From positions 109,651 to 173,650 of the forward strand of contig JALHLV010000005.1 in assembly GCA_022844405.1 (NCBI GenBank): DNA of 64,000 nt, read 5' to 3'. The notes under the pieces were generated by a model that did not search any database, was not told where the DNA came from, and saw only the letters and a program-made list of their open reading frames with translations. The stretch's first letter is position 1; every line of letters starts with the position of its first letter. This DNA is from Sphingomonadales bacterium. Its GTDB lineage: Bacteria > Pseudomonadota > Alphaproteobacteria > SMXS01. Of the stretch, positions 1 to 8,965 are shown piece by piece. The position numbers and the translations under genes are program-made.

Positions 1-105
1 ACGCCGTGGAAGCCGGACGATCAACATGCCGCAGAACGATCCTGCAACAAGTCCCAAGACGGTCCAGAACCAGAGGGGCACAGCCTGTTGTTCCAATACG
101 GCCAC
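1..105 (-). CDS. Prepilin peptidase, N-terminal fragment (runs off window)
   Basis: Reading leftwards from a GTG at 103-105 (alternative TTG at 94-96), the frame stays open to the window edge and gives a short N-terminus followed by a hydrophobic segment with the pattern LGLVAGSF...VRLPR. That pattern is characteristic of the amino end of type IV prepilin leader peptidases, where the first membrane helix runs into a G-S-F-x-N/G-x(3)-R-L-P motif. These are inner-membrane aspartyl proteases that cleave and methylate type IV pilin and type II secretion pseudopilin precursors. Only about 35 residues are visible, so the catalytic Asp residues cannot be checked and the gene may itself be broken. 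It lies on the same strand as the damaged amidase upstream. Confidence 0.5.
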   Translation of the reverse strand, partial: MAVLEQQAVPLWFWTVLGLVAGSFCGMLIVRLPRR

Positions 106-176
106 CGACCAGCTTGGGCTTACGCCATCCCGATGGCCAGTCCACGACAGCGCAGTTTACAGCAGGATCAGGGTGA

Positions 177-562
177 TCACCTGCCTAATGGACCGGAGCG
201 TTTCCGTAACGCAAAAGCTCGGCGGTCGTGCGCATAGCCTGGTGGACGGCGACTGCAAAAAACCGCCGGCGCCGATTGGTGGGACACCAGCGCCTTCTCG
301 GCGCGGTTGGCCCGCTCGGAGCGAGGTTCAGGGTCATGCCGCCACGGCCCGATAAGCCCGACCGGGCTTCCCACCGCATGGCGCCAACAGCCGCCGACGC
401 AGAGTGCCGGTCCGTCGCCTGAGCCACGCCGTCAGGCAGCGCCCTGCCGGCCGGCCCCGTAGCGTTGTTCGCGCTGGAACCATCTACTTCAGCATACCCG
501 CCATGCCCTGGATCAAGGACTATTCGCACCACCAACTCCAATTCGACAAATTGAACTCTCAA
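177..562 (-). pseudogene. Decayed N-acetylmuramoyl-L-alanine amidase (Amidase_3) remnant
   Basis: From a TTG start at 560-562 the frame encodes the Amidase_3 entry motif V-L-D-P-G-H-G-G-Y followed by a Ser/Asn-rich NNATGP segment, which is the zinc-binding start of cell-wall amidases. The similarity then leaves this frame. In the neighbouring minus frame, from about 374 downwards, SERANRAEKA followed by APAVF resembles the family core where LSLAERANRA precedes the VFVSIHFN strand. The usual second His of that strand is absent. At least one indel separates the two halves and the C-terminal catalytic part is missing, so this is a pseudogene. A purine-rich GGAGAG lies upstream of the TTG. Confidence 0.42.
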
Positions 563-629
563 TTTCTATAACTTTGGAATCTCTCCTAACAACTGTCAAG
601 TAACTGAGGCGCCAAAATCCAGCAACCAT

Positions 630-2729
630 TTATCGCATGCGAATAGTGTCTGGGGCATTGCCCAAATTCGTGAGATCCAGCTCCAACTCGACATTCTCTT
701 GCGGCACCCAGGCTCCGACGGTAAACCCGCCCCAAGCGGTTACGGTCAGCAACGCCTTGCCGTTCTTAAAGGTGACCTCCTCCATCTGAGGATGAAAACT
801 GTCGTGTAGGTAGAACTGCGCGGGTTGGCCGTCTACAGCCGGCCCCGCAATGCGCAGCGTGATGCGGGTCCACTGCTTTGATTTAGTCTCCGAAAAATCT
901 GCATCGAGCGAGAATCCTTGCCGCTGTTGGCGCCCACCAAACCGGCCTTTCTGAGGATCATCCGGAACGTTGATGCGCCGGGACAAGCCTGGCGCAGACT
1001 TGGGGCGACGTACAGGCGTCACAGCAGATTCGGCGGAGCCAGGGGCGGATGTTGAGCGCTCGAATTTTGACGGACGAGTTAAATCGGTGCGCGCTCTGCG
1101 ACCTGCATTTCGCGTCCCCTCCCTTACTTTCTGACCGCCTTTCGCACTTGTTGAGTAAATTTTTGAAGCTCCTACGGCACTTCCTCTATCGTCTGAGCGT
1201 AGAGCGTCTAACGATCTGGCCACTCGTAGCAGGAGTCGGCGTAAAGATCTTCCGGGCAGGGCCAGAGCAGAAGCGAGACTTTCGGCTAACACAGGTCGCT
1301 GCCGGGCACCTTTCTCTGCATCCGCCAACTGCAGAAGCAGAAGAACCACTAGGCCATTTTCCGGCCCCAGCTTTTCGAATACTTCAGCCTCGAGAGACCT
1401 GTATTGCCCTAGCCGACCCTTGTCGAAAACGAGCCTAGCGTCGCGCTCCACATCTCGGGCGAGTTCGTCGTTGTCGCGGGTGTCGGCACTTGCGGGTACA
1501 GAAGCGGCCTTGGCCGCCGCAGGCCTCCAGCATAGCCACGGCTCGGAACTACTGCCTGATCGTGCTGCAGCCCGCAAGGCTGTTGAACGTCTCACCGCAT
1601 TGGGACGCAGCGCGCTGCGGGCGGCCGCCCAGCGCCAGGCACAGGTAAACATCGGCGGCGCGGTAATGCTTTGTGGACAGCGTGGCGGATGCCGATTCCC
1701 ACCCAGTCTTTCGATCTGCCACCACGCGGCGACAATATCCGGTGGGAGCGCATGAAAGTCTGATCGCGCAAGCCATGACGCTGCCCGACCCAGCCATTGG
1801 CGTTGGAAGTCCGCAAGATCGTGCGCATCCTGAGGTAGCCGCGTATCGAGCGCGGGACTCACTCCCGCTTCCAGCCGCGTGAGAACCACCATGGCGGCAC
1901 CAAGCTTGAGCAGAGGATCGACGGCGCGACGGCCAAGGATCGAGCAGAACTCTTCGGTCAGCGCTGCGCCGCTTCCTGCCAGGTCGCGCAGCAGCAGCCC
2001 GGTCAGACGCAACCGTTCACGTAAGCGCTGGTCCGACTCGTTACCCTTAACGGTGATCATCACCGTACGCGCGGGATCAACGCCGGAGCGGGAAACGCTG
2101 GCAAAACCCTTGCCCTCGGCGATCAGCACCCGGCCTCCCTTCGCTTCCAGAAAGACGATGGTTTGCCGCCCCTTGAGGGCGGGCACGCTCTGCTGAACCG
2201 TCTCACCCGTGTGGGCAATATAAGAAATGCGAAAACGTCCGGGCGAAACTAGGTAACAACGTGCCATTTCCCCCCCATGAAGCTCCAATACCGGCGCTTT
2301 CTGGTTAGCGCTACGCATTGCTCTGTCGTGCGTATCTAGAAGCCGCAATTCTTCCATCACCTCAATGGGGTCACCTCCTTTTCCGGCCGTCACTACAACT
2401 GCGATAGATGAACCGTGCTCACGCTCCGACGGACGCAATTCCTGGATAATTCGAGGGGCCGAGGCAATCGTGTGAGTGCGTCCCTCATTTTGAACTAAGA
2501 AATCGAGCTGATACGCCGCTGATGCCGCCACACCGGGAGAAACACGAACGAGTGTTTCGCTCCGCTCACCGCCTGACAGCCATTCGACGGCATAGAGGCC
2601 GGGTTCAAGATCAAAGCTCTGCGTGCTGCTGCCCTGCCCGAACTCAGTTCCCATCGCGTCGGACACCCTGAACCCAACGCCTGGGGGCGTCATAATGTCA
2701 AGTGTACCCAACCCTGCCTTAACTGACAT
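630..2729 (-). CDS. pYEATS-domain protein of a caspase-linked cluster
   Basis: 699-residue cytoplasmic protein whose last 90 or so residues match the prokaryotic YEATS (pYEATS) domain: a beta-rich stretch containing YLHDSFHP, GKALLTVTAWGGFTVGA and a terminal DLTNLG...IRMR. Eukaryotic YEATS domains bind acyl-lysine; bacterial ones occur in multi-gene conflict systems and their ligand is not established. The N-terminal part has beta-sandwich-like repeats similar to the C-terminal part of the upstream caspase protein. The middle is Ala/Arg/Trp rich, then predicted helical. The ATG at 2727-2729 overlaps the end of the caspase gene and has AAGGA upstream, so the two are probably translationally coupled. 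A longer frame to 2849 exists but would overlap the caspase gene by 130 bases. Confidence 0.75.
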   Translation of the reverse strand: MSVKAGLGTLDIMTPPGVGFRVSDAMGTEFGQGSSTQSFDLEPGLYAVEWLSGGERSETLVRVSPGVAASAAYQLDFLVQNEGRTHTIASAPRIIQELRPSEREHGSSIAVVVTAGKGGDPIEVMEELRLLDTHDRAMRSANQKAPVLELHGGEMARCYLVSPGRFRISYIAHTGETVQQSVPALKGRQTIVFLEAKGGRVLIAEGKGFASVSRSGVDPARTVMITVKGNESDQRLRERLRLTGLLLRDLAGSGAALTEEFCSILGRRAVDPLLKLGAAMVVLTRLEAGVSPALDTRLPQDAHDLADFQRQWLGRAASWLARSDFHALPPDIVAAWWQIERLGGNRHPPRCPQSITAPPMFTCAWRWAAARSALRPNAVRRSTALRAAARSGSSSEPWLCWRPAAAKAASVPASADTRDNDELARDVERDARLVFDKGRLGQYRSLEAEVFEKLGPENGLVVLLLLQLADAEKGARQRPVLAESLASALALPGRSLRRLLLRVARSLDALRSDDRGSAVGASKIYSTSAKGGQKVREGTRNAGRRARTDLTRPSKFERSTSAPGSAESAVTPVRRPKSAPGLSRRINVPDDPQKGRFGGRQQRQGFSLDADFSETKSKQWTRITLRIAGPAVDGQPAQFYLHDSFHPQMEEVTFKNGKALLTVTAWGGFTVGAWVPQENVELELDLTNLGNAPDTIRMR

Positions 2730-3858
2730 GAAGCGCATCCTTGCCAGGGTGGCGGAATAAAATTTCGAGTGCGGGTTCCCCAACGACACGGAGCGCATAG
2801 AATCCTGGAGGAAGCTGCGGAATCTGTACCGGCGGCGATCCTGCCACATAGGGTCCCCCCGCCCAGATTACGGCATTGTTTACACCCAGCAACTCGAGCG
2901 ATTTGCCCTCTTCCAGCGCATCTAGGTGGACGATGGGACCTATTGGTAATGGAAGGTCTATAGTTGGAGGGCCTTGCACCAAGACCAGCGGGCTGTCGCG
3001 TGGAAGAAAATCGAAATATGGCTTTTGCTCAAACTTCGTGCAAACACCGATGTTAGCGCTGACATAGGCTTCGAGTTGCTCAACGTTGAGCACCTGTGTC
3101 GCCGGGTTACGCCATCCCCGGAGCCCGTCCATCAACGTCTTAGTGAAGGCGCCGCGGGCCGGTGAATTGTCGGTCTCGTAGGCTCTCCCCTGTTCATGGG
3201 CGGCGTGTCCGACAATCCATCCCTGCAGCTGCTGGTCGCTCGACAGATCCGAAAGCGGCTGCGCCTTCAGACTCATGGTAGATGGATCGGTCCGACAGCA
3301 ATCGAGAAAAACCAATACCTCCTCGAAACGCTCATTGCGCAGTGAGCGGCGTAGGCTTTCGCACGGGACGAGTCCGCTGGCAAGATTGCTAACGTCCGCC
3401 CTGAAGTCGCCGGCGAGAAAGCATGTCTGCTTGGTATCCTCTCCATAGATCGCAGCCCGCAATCCGTGACCAGCAAGAAACACCATGATGCGGGCTTGTT
3501 CGGCCCCAGGATCAGCAAACGTAGCGTCGCGCACTGAATTGCCCGCATGTTCAGCGGTACGGACTATTTCCTCCGCCTTGGGCGCGCGTTGGCGATTTGG
3601 TGCGGCCGTCACATGGTCCCCGTCGGACGAGTACCATTCCGGTGGCGCGCCATTGAGATAGGTGTTGAGCAACCCCTCCGTCTCTGCCGGCCAGGGATAG
3701 GTCCAGAAAAAAAGCCGCTCCGGCGCGACATTGCCGCCGGCGGAGTCCAGCGCCCATTCGGCGAAATCGCATGCATCTGCAACGGCGCCCCGCAAGGGCT
3801 TTTGTCCAGTTCGTCTCTTATACTTGTTAATTCCGACTACAATTGCCCAGGTCTGCAT
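2719..3858 (-). CDS. Caspase-family (peptidase C14-like) protease
   Basis: 379-residue caspase-fold protease (metacaspase/orthocaspase type). Visible motifs are the starting strand AIVVGINKY, the catalytic His in VFLAGHG (about residue 131) and the catalytic Cys in VFLDCCR (about 188, second of the two Cys). The C-terminal third is a separate beta-rich region resembling the N-terminal half of the next gene. Bacterial caspases act as executioners in conflict systems, cleaving a partner once triggered. I chose the ATG at 3858 because GAGGA sits just upstream; an ATG at 3897 overlaps the hydrolase stop as TGATG and would add 13 residues. The downstream pYEATS gene overlaps its 3' end, so the three genes form one unit. 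Confidence 0.85.
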   Translation of the reverse strand: MQTWAIVVGINKYKRRTGQKPLRGAVADACDFAEWALDSAGGNVAPERLFFWTYPWPAETEGLLNTYLNGAPPEWYSSDGDHVTAAPNRQRAPKAEEIVRTAEHAGNSVRDATFADPGAEQARIMVFLAGHGLRAAIYGEDTKQTCFLAGDFRADVSNLASGLVPCESLRRSLRNERFEEVLVFLDCCRTDPSTMSLKAQPLSDLSSDQQLQGWIVGHAAHEQGRAYETDNSPARGAFTKTLMDGLRGWRNPATQVLNVEQLEAYVSANIGVCTKFEQKPYFDFLPRDSPLVLVQGPPTIDLPLPIGPIVHLDALEEGKSLELLGVNNAVIWAGGPYVAGSPPVQIPQLPPGFYALRVVGEPALEILFRHPGKDALHVS

Positions 3859-3896
3859 GATTTCCTCGGACGATTTCTGCCTAGCCGTACTCCCCA

Positions 3897-5429
3897 TCAG
3901 AACAAGGCCGCGACGCTCGCCAGCGTTCTCGGCTCATCGTCGAAGCAAGCGTGACAATCCGCCTCACAAACGTCTTGCGTGGGTGACAGGAGAATACCGT
4001 TCCGCGCCAACTCAAAAAAGCGCGAGATTAGATTTTCATTTCGCTTCTCCGAATCGGTGAGCCAAGGCGCCCCAGCAAAGCGTCGCATGCCAAGTAAAGG
4101 TGCGTCAGGATAGGCTTTGGTCGCCTGTTCCTCGAACATGCCAGAGACGCAATAGAGCAGGGAGCTTGGATAAATGTAGCCCTTGTCGTGGCCCAGCACC
4201 GCATCCTTACATTCAAGACCATCGGTCATTGTAAACATTCGGCACGTCTCAAGCAGAATACCTGCTTTGTCGATGACCTCCGAGAACAAATCTTGTCGGA
4301 CGGCGGGTGCCAAGAGAAAAAGCTTAATTCTCCGATCAAGCCCCACCGACGACATCCTCAGCAGCATTTGTGAAGCCCAGATCGAACCCGCGCTGTGTCC
4401 GGTAACAACAAAATGTTCGGGCTGCGATACCCGTCCAAGCATATCGAGTAGAGCATTGCCAAACCCATCACCGGTGAAATGGTCGGCCGCGTCCTTTACC
4501 ATCATGCCCCAGATCTTGGCCCCGACGAAGTCTCCATAAAGTTCTCGGCACAATTCTTCAACGATAGTGGCGTGGAAGCCATGATCTCGGTTGGAGCGAA
4601 ATCGTTTGAAGCAGCGCCACGCTATCTGGCCTGCATGTTTGAGGAGGAAAGTGCCTACCGAAATCGGCCCTCGCGCAGTCCGATCGGAGAGGGTCTCGAT
4701 GGGACCGATTTCCGCCTGAACTTCTGATGACAGGCGGCGCACCATCATCAGCCCTTTCTCCATGTCGCCGGGGGAAAGCGTAGCCCGCCCCGGTAGGCCA
4801 TCGTTGGCAGCATTGTCGATATCCGCAAGCGCGAGTTGGAACTCGCGGCTACTGGCCAGTTCGCCTTGGAACTCTAGTGCGAGCGCGGTCTCCGTTTGCG
4901 CGCCTATCACTGTGGCGCGCATGCCTTCCGGCGCATCGCTATTGAAATGGGTTTCGATATCGGCAAATGGATCGCGCCGTTGGGCCGGTGTTCCCAACCC
5001 TAAAATTCTCTTGCGGACTTCTGCTTCGGACAGGTCAAAAGCTTCATCAGCAGAGCGCGACCCACCCGGGACTGGAATGCCGATCTTGCGGGCAATAAAC
5101 CGGATCAGCTTAGTCAGAACAACCTGGTACAGACGGTCACCATGTGCAAGTTCGATCCAGTTTGCGCGGATCGTTTCAAACGGGCCGGTGCGCCAGATAA
5201 CGTAGAGCTGTGTCCAATCGCCACCAAGATTCCAGCTATTTTGCCCGACGCTGGAGAGCCTAACCGCTGCAGCCTTGCCAGTCGCTTCGTCCACCAATCC
5301 GCCGTGCAAGTGCACCAGCAATTTCGCCCCGGGCTGGCGAAGCCGAGCCTCGAGTGCAGCCAGTGTGGCCTCCTGTCCAGGATCGGCCACGCCATTGCGA
5401 GTTAGTATTAAGAATGTGCCGTCAGACAT
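3897..5429 (-). CDS. Alpha/beta-hydrolase (lipase/esterase-like)
   Basis: 510-residue protein with an alpha/beta-hydrolase fold: an early oxyanion-type HLHGG (residues about 41-45) and the nucleophile elbow TGHSAGS (Ser about 346), followed by a strand KLFLLAPA. There is no signal peptide, so it should act inside the cell. The roughly 300 residues between these motifs are a large insertion or cap. The start is taken at the ATG at 5427-5429, which has GGAAG 6-8 bases upstream. Longer frames to 5453 or 5585 lack a ribosome site and begin with unrelated Arg/Cys-rich sequence. The stop overlaps a possible start of the caspase gene. Substrate is unknown; in this setting an effector acting on cell lipids is one possibility. 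Confidence 0.75.
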   Translation of the reverse strand: MSDGTFLILTRNGVADPGQEATLAALEARLRQPGAKLLVHLHGGLVDEATGKAAAVRLSSVGQNSWNLGGDWTQLYVIWRTGPFETIRANWIELAHGDRLYQVVLTKLIRFIARKIGIPVPGGSRSADEAFDLSEAEVRKRILGLGTPAQRRDPFADIETHFNSDAPEGMRATVIGAQTETALALEFQGELASSREFQLALADIDNAANDGLPGRATLSPGDMEKGLMMVRRLSSEVQAEIGPIETLSDRTARGPISVGTFLLKHAGQIAWRCFKRFRSNRDHGFHATIVEELCRELYGDFVGAKIWGMMVKDAADHFTGDGFGNALLDMLGRVSQPEHFVVTGHSAGSIWASQMLLRMSSVGLDRRIKLFLLAPAVRQDLFSEVIDKAGILLETCRMFTMTDGLECKDAVLGHDKGYIYPSSLLYCVSGMFEEQATKAYPDAPLLGMRRFAGAPWLTDSEKRNENLISRFFELARNGILLSPTQDVCEADCHACFDDEPRTLASVAALF

Positions 5430-5735
5430 ATCTTCCGCCCCCAATTTAGACATGAAATAAAACTCTCTATTGCTACATTGCATGCTGCGCCCGAACTCGA
5501 AAAGCCTCTTTCCGGAGATAAGACGACCGGTACACGAAGAGCCGGTGAAGCAGCTGCGGGTGCGGGCGGCGTTCATGTATGCCACTTGGCAGGCATCGAC
5601 TGCATAAAGGCCTCCGGCGTCGATGATTGGGTCGCCAGATAAGGGTCAGTACCGACCGCCTAGAACAAACTTCCTGACGTGCCATCATGTCACACAAGCC
5701 TGACAGAGCTGCCTGGCATCAATGCCCGATCGCCC
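5430..5735. other. Intergenic stretch, no supported gene
   Basis: About 305 bases between the chagasin-like gene and the hydrolase. The minus frame upstream of the hydrolase start is open back to 5585 but encodes a Cys/Arg-rich stretch I do not recognise, possibly debris of an older gene. No clear terminator or promoter is visible, so read-through from the chagasin gene cannot be excluded. Confidence 0.5.
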
Positions 5736-6086
5736 TCACCAAGAAATCCTCAAGCTGATCCTAAACCGTCGCACAACCGAGCTGGACCCCTCCCAGTGTC
5801 TCCACTTCTTCAACTCGATCCATCCCTCGCCAGCGGCCACAACATCGAACAGGAACTCCACTCTTCCCGCGCTCCCTACAATCGCAGCTGAAAACTCCGG
5901 AGGCAGCGTATGGGATTCGGTCATTCTGACGATGGCCGAATCCGCATGCTTGATCGACCATTGGTAACCAGTCGAATCGTTTCGTGGCAGCGTCACCGTT
6001 AGCCTGTCACCCACATGAGCCTGGACGATTCGGCCGTCATCCAGTTCGCTCAGGACAAGGTTGAAATAAGGCATCAGAACGAGCAC
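5736..6086 (-). CDS. Chagasin-family (I42) cysteine-protease inhibitor
   Basis: 116-residue protein of the chagasin/inhibitor I42 family, which block papain-type cysteine proteases by inserting three loops into the active-site cleft. Two loops are recognisable: NDSTGYQW (family NPTTGYxW) and WRHWEG (family RPWxG), separated by beta strands of the expected spacing. No signal peptide is seen, unlike many periplasmic members. The GTG at 6084-6086 has GAGG 5 bases upstream; an ATG at 6074 is the alternative. It lies 79 bases downstream of a gene for a papain-like protease on the same strand, which is its obvious target; inhibition of the caspase is less likely because I42 proteins are specific for clan CA. 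Confidence 0.85.
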   Translation of the reverse strand: MLVLMPYFNLVLSELDDGRIVQAHVGDRLTVTLPRNDSTGYQWSIKHADSAIVRMTESHTLPPEFSAAIVGSAGRVEFLFDVVAAGEGWIELKKWRHWEGSSSVVRRFRISLRISW

Positions 6087-6165
6087 GTGGGCCTCGTTAG
6101 AGGTCCGGCTAGAGCCGCTCCTTCACGACCATCAGATTCAAGGGTCTCCACTATCACACAATCAA

Positions 6166-6975
6166 CTACAGCGTTGCACCGTAGCTCTCGCCGAAAAACG
6201 CAGACTGAATATACTGCTTGGACGCGTACGCGAACCCCTTATCACCCCACGCCTTACCCCAGCTGTTACGGATAATGAAGCTATTATCGGTTGTATACCC
6301 AACGATGCAAATTGCATGCCCGCCACGCGCTGTAGCCGGCTTAAACTCGTCCAGTCTGCCTTTAGTGGAGGTGGCGTTGTCCCAGGTCGCATCGACCTGA
6401 AGCCCCGCCAACAGAGGGCCTCGCGTCGCAAGCCAGCTGCGCCACTGATCGAGGTTCTTGCCCAAATTGAAATACGCAGCAATCCGGCGGCTTGCGACCG
6501 TGGCATAGAACGTTTCCCCGTCGCCCAAATACATCGCCGTACTGATCTTGAAAGGAAGGAGCGCTTCCGGCGCCGCCCCATATTTCCGCAAGATGTCCAT
6601 GGCAGCCTTGAGACTGGTGCCGGCCCCCTCGACGAACGTTTCAGGACGGGACACGAATTCATCGGTTTCCTTCGACGCCATCCAAGTGAACCGTGGTGAC
6701 AACAGTTCCTCTTTGCCCAAGCGCGCGGTCTTGACCATGTGGTATCTAATCAATCCATCGGTGGAGGCCCACCCAACGCACGAACCAGTTTCCCGTTGGT
6801 CGCCGATGGCCCACCAAGCTTCACGCAAATCGACGCTCTTGGGTAAGGCGCCAGCGGCTTGCAGAGCGCCGGCTGCCACAGCATGTTCATACCGCCAGTC
6901 GCGCTCCACGTCCCGAGAAGGCAACAGATTGCATATTCTAGTCGAGGGCGAGCCCTTGGAACGCTTTTCGCTCAT
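6166..6975 (-). CDS. C1 (papain-like) cysteine protease
   Basis: 269-residue peptidase C1. The oxyanion Gln and catalytic Cys are in DQRETGSCVGWA, the catalytic His in ARGGHAICIVGY, and the catalytic Asn in IRNSWGKAWGDKGF, so the active site is complete. There is no signal peptide and only about 60 residues before the catalytic core, too short for a classical inhibitory propeptide. Inhibition may therefore rest on the chagasin-like protein encoded next. The ATG at 6973-6975 follows GGAGAG closely and is preferred over an ATG 12 bases upstream. It is the first gene of a five-gene minus-strand series ending with the caspase and pYEATS genes. Confidence 0.88.
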   Translation of the reverse strand: MSEKRSKGSPSTRICNLLPSRDVERDWRYEHAVAAGALQAAGALPKSVDLREAWWAIGDQRETGSCVGWASTDGLIRYHMVKTARLGKEELLSPRFTWMASKETDEFVSRPETFVEGAGTSLKAAMDILRKYGAAPEALLPFKISTAMYLGDGETFYATVASRRIAAYFNLGKNLDQWRSWLATRGPLLAGLQVDATWDNATSTKGRLDEFKPATARGGHAICIVGYTTDNSFIIRNSWGKAWGDKGFAYASKQYIQSAFFGESYGATL

Positions 6976-7112
6976 TTCTCTCTCCATTCTTGGCACTGAT
7001 CTGGACCTCTTAGGTCCAATGCTAATGGCACACTCATAAGTTTCACGGCTTTTCCTAATTATATTTAAACAAATATGTTCTTCAATTTTATTGAAAATCA
7101 GCAAATGACGTC

Positions 7113-7144
7113 AATATTCATGGCATTTACTCGATGTGAATATT
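7113..7144. promoter_or_regulatory. Inverted repeat upstream of the protease cluster
   Basis: AATATTCA (7113-7120) and TGAATATT (7137-7144) form perfect 8-base arms 16 bases apart in the AT-rich region about 140 bases upstream of the C1 protease start. The 295-base gap (6976-7270) holds no gene. An operator for the cluster is an inference from position only. Confidence 0.3.
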
Positions 7145-7270
7145 TCGCTTGAATATGACTTTCATGTCGCGATGTGGACAAGCGCCGCAACACCCAAAGC
7201 ACCTACGCGAGGGTGGTAGGGTTCACTGCGTGGATCCGAACAATTCTCTAGTCATGAAAGATGCTTTGCA

Positions 7271-7462
7271 TCACACCGCAAATGCAATCCAACCGCGCTG
7301 ACTAGTATCAATGTAACCCGCGCTTGTGGACAAGGGGTCGGAGAACGTCGCGAGCGTGTCGAACTCGACCTCCGTCCCCTCGATGACCTTCATGCCTGCT
7401 TCCTCGGCAACAGCATGGAGGCCGCCCCTGGACTTCGAAACGATGATGGCAACATTCCTCAT
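7271..7462 (-). CDS. Small hypothetical protein following a lipoprotein gene
   Basis: 63-residue protein starting 10 bases after the lipoprotein stop, with a strong AGGAGG ribosome site 5 bases before its ATG. The first strand (VAIIVSKS) is hydrophobic and followed by mixed alpha/beta-looking sequence; there is no signal peptide or Cys pair. I do not recognise a family. The spacing says it is co-translated with the lipoprotein. Confidence 0.6.
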   Translation of the reverse strand: MRNVAIIVSKSRGGLHAVAEEAGMKVIEGTEVEFDTLATFSDPLSTSAGYIDTSQRGWIAFAV

Positions 7463-7472
7463 GATACTCCTC

Positions 7473-8876
7473 CTATTGCGAGAGCGATTGCCGGTAATTC
7501 GTCGGAAGTCTCGCGAAAGCCGCGCGTAGGCTGGCGACGTCGGAGAGCGTTTTCATCTTGTCCAGATCAGGTCGGCGCGCAGGTGGCCCGACAAGCGATG
7601 CGATATAGCCGTCGATCACACGGGCAAGCCGGGCCGGGTCGACGACATTGCTGCCAGGAGCCGTCTCCACCTTCGCGAGGAAGGCCGCAAACTCGATGTC
7701 AATGGAGGTCTTGAGTGCTGCGCGGGTCGCCCCCGCGGCCTGCGCGTCGGCTAGGGCTGTTTCTCTACGGATCCCAGCCTGAACATATGTAATGCAGGTG
7801 TCTGTCACGTCCTTAGCTTCCGGAACAAGCGTTGCGCCACCGGAGCCTCTTTTCTCCAGTACCTTCAGGCAGAGCAGCAGGAACTCATCCTGCTGATAAT
7901 TCATCTCGACGATGCTCTGAACAGCGGCAGCTACATGCTCCAACGTCGTTGGCCCTGGTGAAGATGTGTTTGGCTGAGGCTGGCCGGCTTGGACGGCCGA
8001 TGACGCCGACGCAGGTATACCCCCCTGCTGGGACGCGCTTTTCAACGTCTCATAGTGCGCTGATGCCGCCTGCCGCGCCGTCTTCGCTTCGGCTAGCGCG
8101 GCCTCGGCGCTTGCACACTGCTTTTGCTTGGCGGTTTCAGTCGCATCAATCGTCCCACCTGCTCCAACCTTGGATGCGATTGCCCAGCAAGCGGGCGCGA
8201 CATCCTTGATAGCGTCGTAAGCGGCTTGACGTTGTTTCTGTTGGGCATCCGCGCCTTGCAATGCCTTATAGGCATCATCAAGCCGAACGAGCCCGTCGGC
8301 CGCCGATGAACCACCCGAGGCCGCGCTACTGGCGCCTATCGTGACGGTCGAAGGGCGGGCCGCATCGGTAAGTTGTTCGATCGCCAGGGTCGCTACCATC
8401 AACCGTTGATCGCGCACGGCTTGGACCGACGTTTCCAGTTCCCCGGTAAAACCATTGAGCAGCCTTTCGCAAGTGCGATACATGGCCTCCTTCAAAAGGT
8501 TGATGGTCTGTGTTCGACCAATGGTCGAGCCCTGCTCGGCTGACGAGTATGCCGCACTGAGTGCGGCTTGGATCGATGCTGGGTCGGCACCCTGTCCAAA
8601 AGATCCGCTAGCAGATGCGGATTGTGCCAGGACTGAAAATACGTCAGGGCTGGGTTCTGCGCAGAAGCGGACGCTCGGCGAGCCCATAGCAGTTACTGCG
8701 TTTTTTGGAGCTGGAGAAGCAATAATCACCCGCTGCTTGGCATCGATCATCGTCAGAATCGGTTGTTGTGCATCGATCGGTTGAGACCGATAGATCGAGT
8801 GATGATTGGCGCCGCACCCCCCCAAGGCAGCAACAACAGATAACACCAAGAATCTCGAAATATTCCTATTCACCAT
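7473..8876 (-). CDS. Putative lipoprotein, helical, unknown function
   Basis: 467-residue exported protein. The N-terminus has a short charged start, a hydrophobic run and a lipobox ALGGC (Cys about residue 21), predicting lipidation and envelope anchoring. The mature part is Ala/Gln/Ser rich and strongly helical, with segments that look coiled-coil (around residues 190-300) split by a low-complexity Ser/Gly/Pro linker. The ATG follows GAGGAG at good spacing. I recognise no enzymatic motif. Similar long helical lipoproteins occur as orphan envelope proteins in alphaproteobacteria. It is co-oriented with the large ATPase gene downstream in the window but separated from it by 89 bases. Confidence 0.7.
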   Translation of the reverse strand: MVNRNISRFLVLSVVAALGGCGANHHSIYRSQPIDAQQPILTMIDAKQRVIIASPAPKNAVTAMGSPSVRFCAEPSPDVFSVLAQSASASGSFGQGADPASIQAALSAAYSSAEQGSTIGRTQTINLLKEAMYRTCERLLNGFTGELETSVQAVRDQRLMVATLAIEQLTDAARPSTVTIGASSAASGGSSAADGLVRLDDAYKALQGADAQQKQRQAAYDAIKDVAPACWAIASKVGAGGTIDATETAKQKQCASAEAALAEAKTARQAASAHYETLKSASQQGGIPASASSAVQAGQPQPNTSSPGPTTLEHVAAAVQSIVEMNYQQDEFLLLCLKVLEKRGSGGATLVPEAKDVTDTCITYVQAGIRRETALADAQAAGATRAALKTSIDIEFAAFLAKVETAPGSNVVDPARLARVIDGYIASLVGPPARRPDLDKMKTLSDVASLRAAFARLPTNYRQSLSQ

Positions 8877-8965
8877 CCGAACTCCTCTGCCGCCCCAAAC
8901 AGATACAGTCGTATCGCGCTGCGATTCCCGTTACAGATCTAAACGAGCAATTTCCAGTAGTAATA

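Noticed and set aside
1500..1720. Possible pair of compensating frameshifts in the pYEATS protein (Trp/Arg/Ala-rich stretch)
   Set aside because: The reading frame continues without stops, third-position GC stays high, and the alternative frames give less protein-like sequence; an unusual but genuine linker is simpler.
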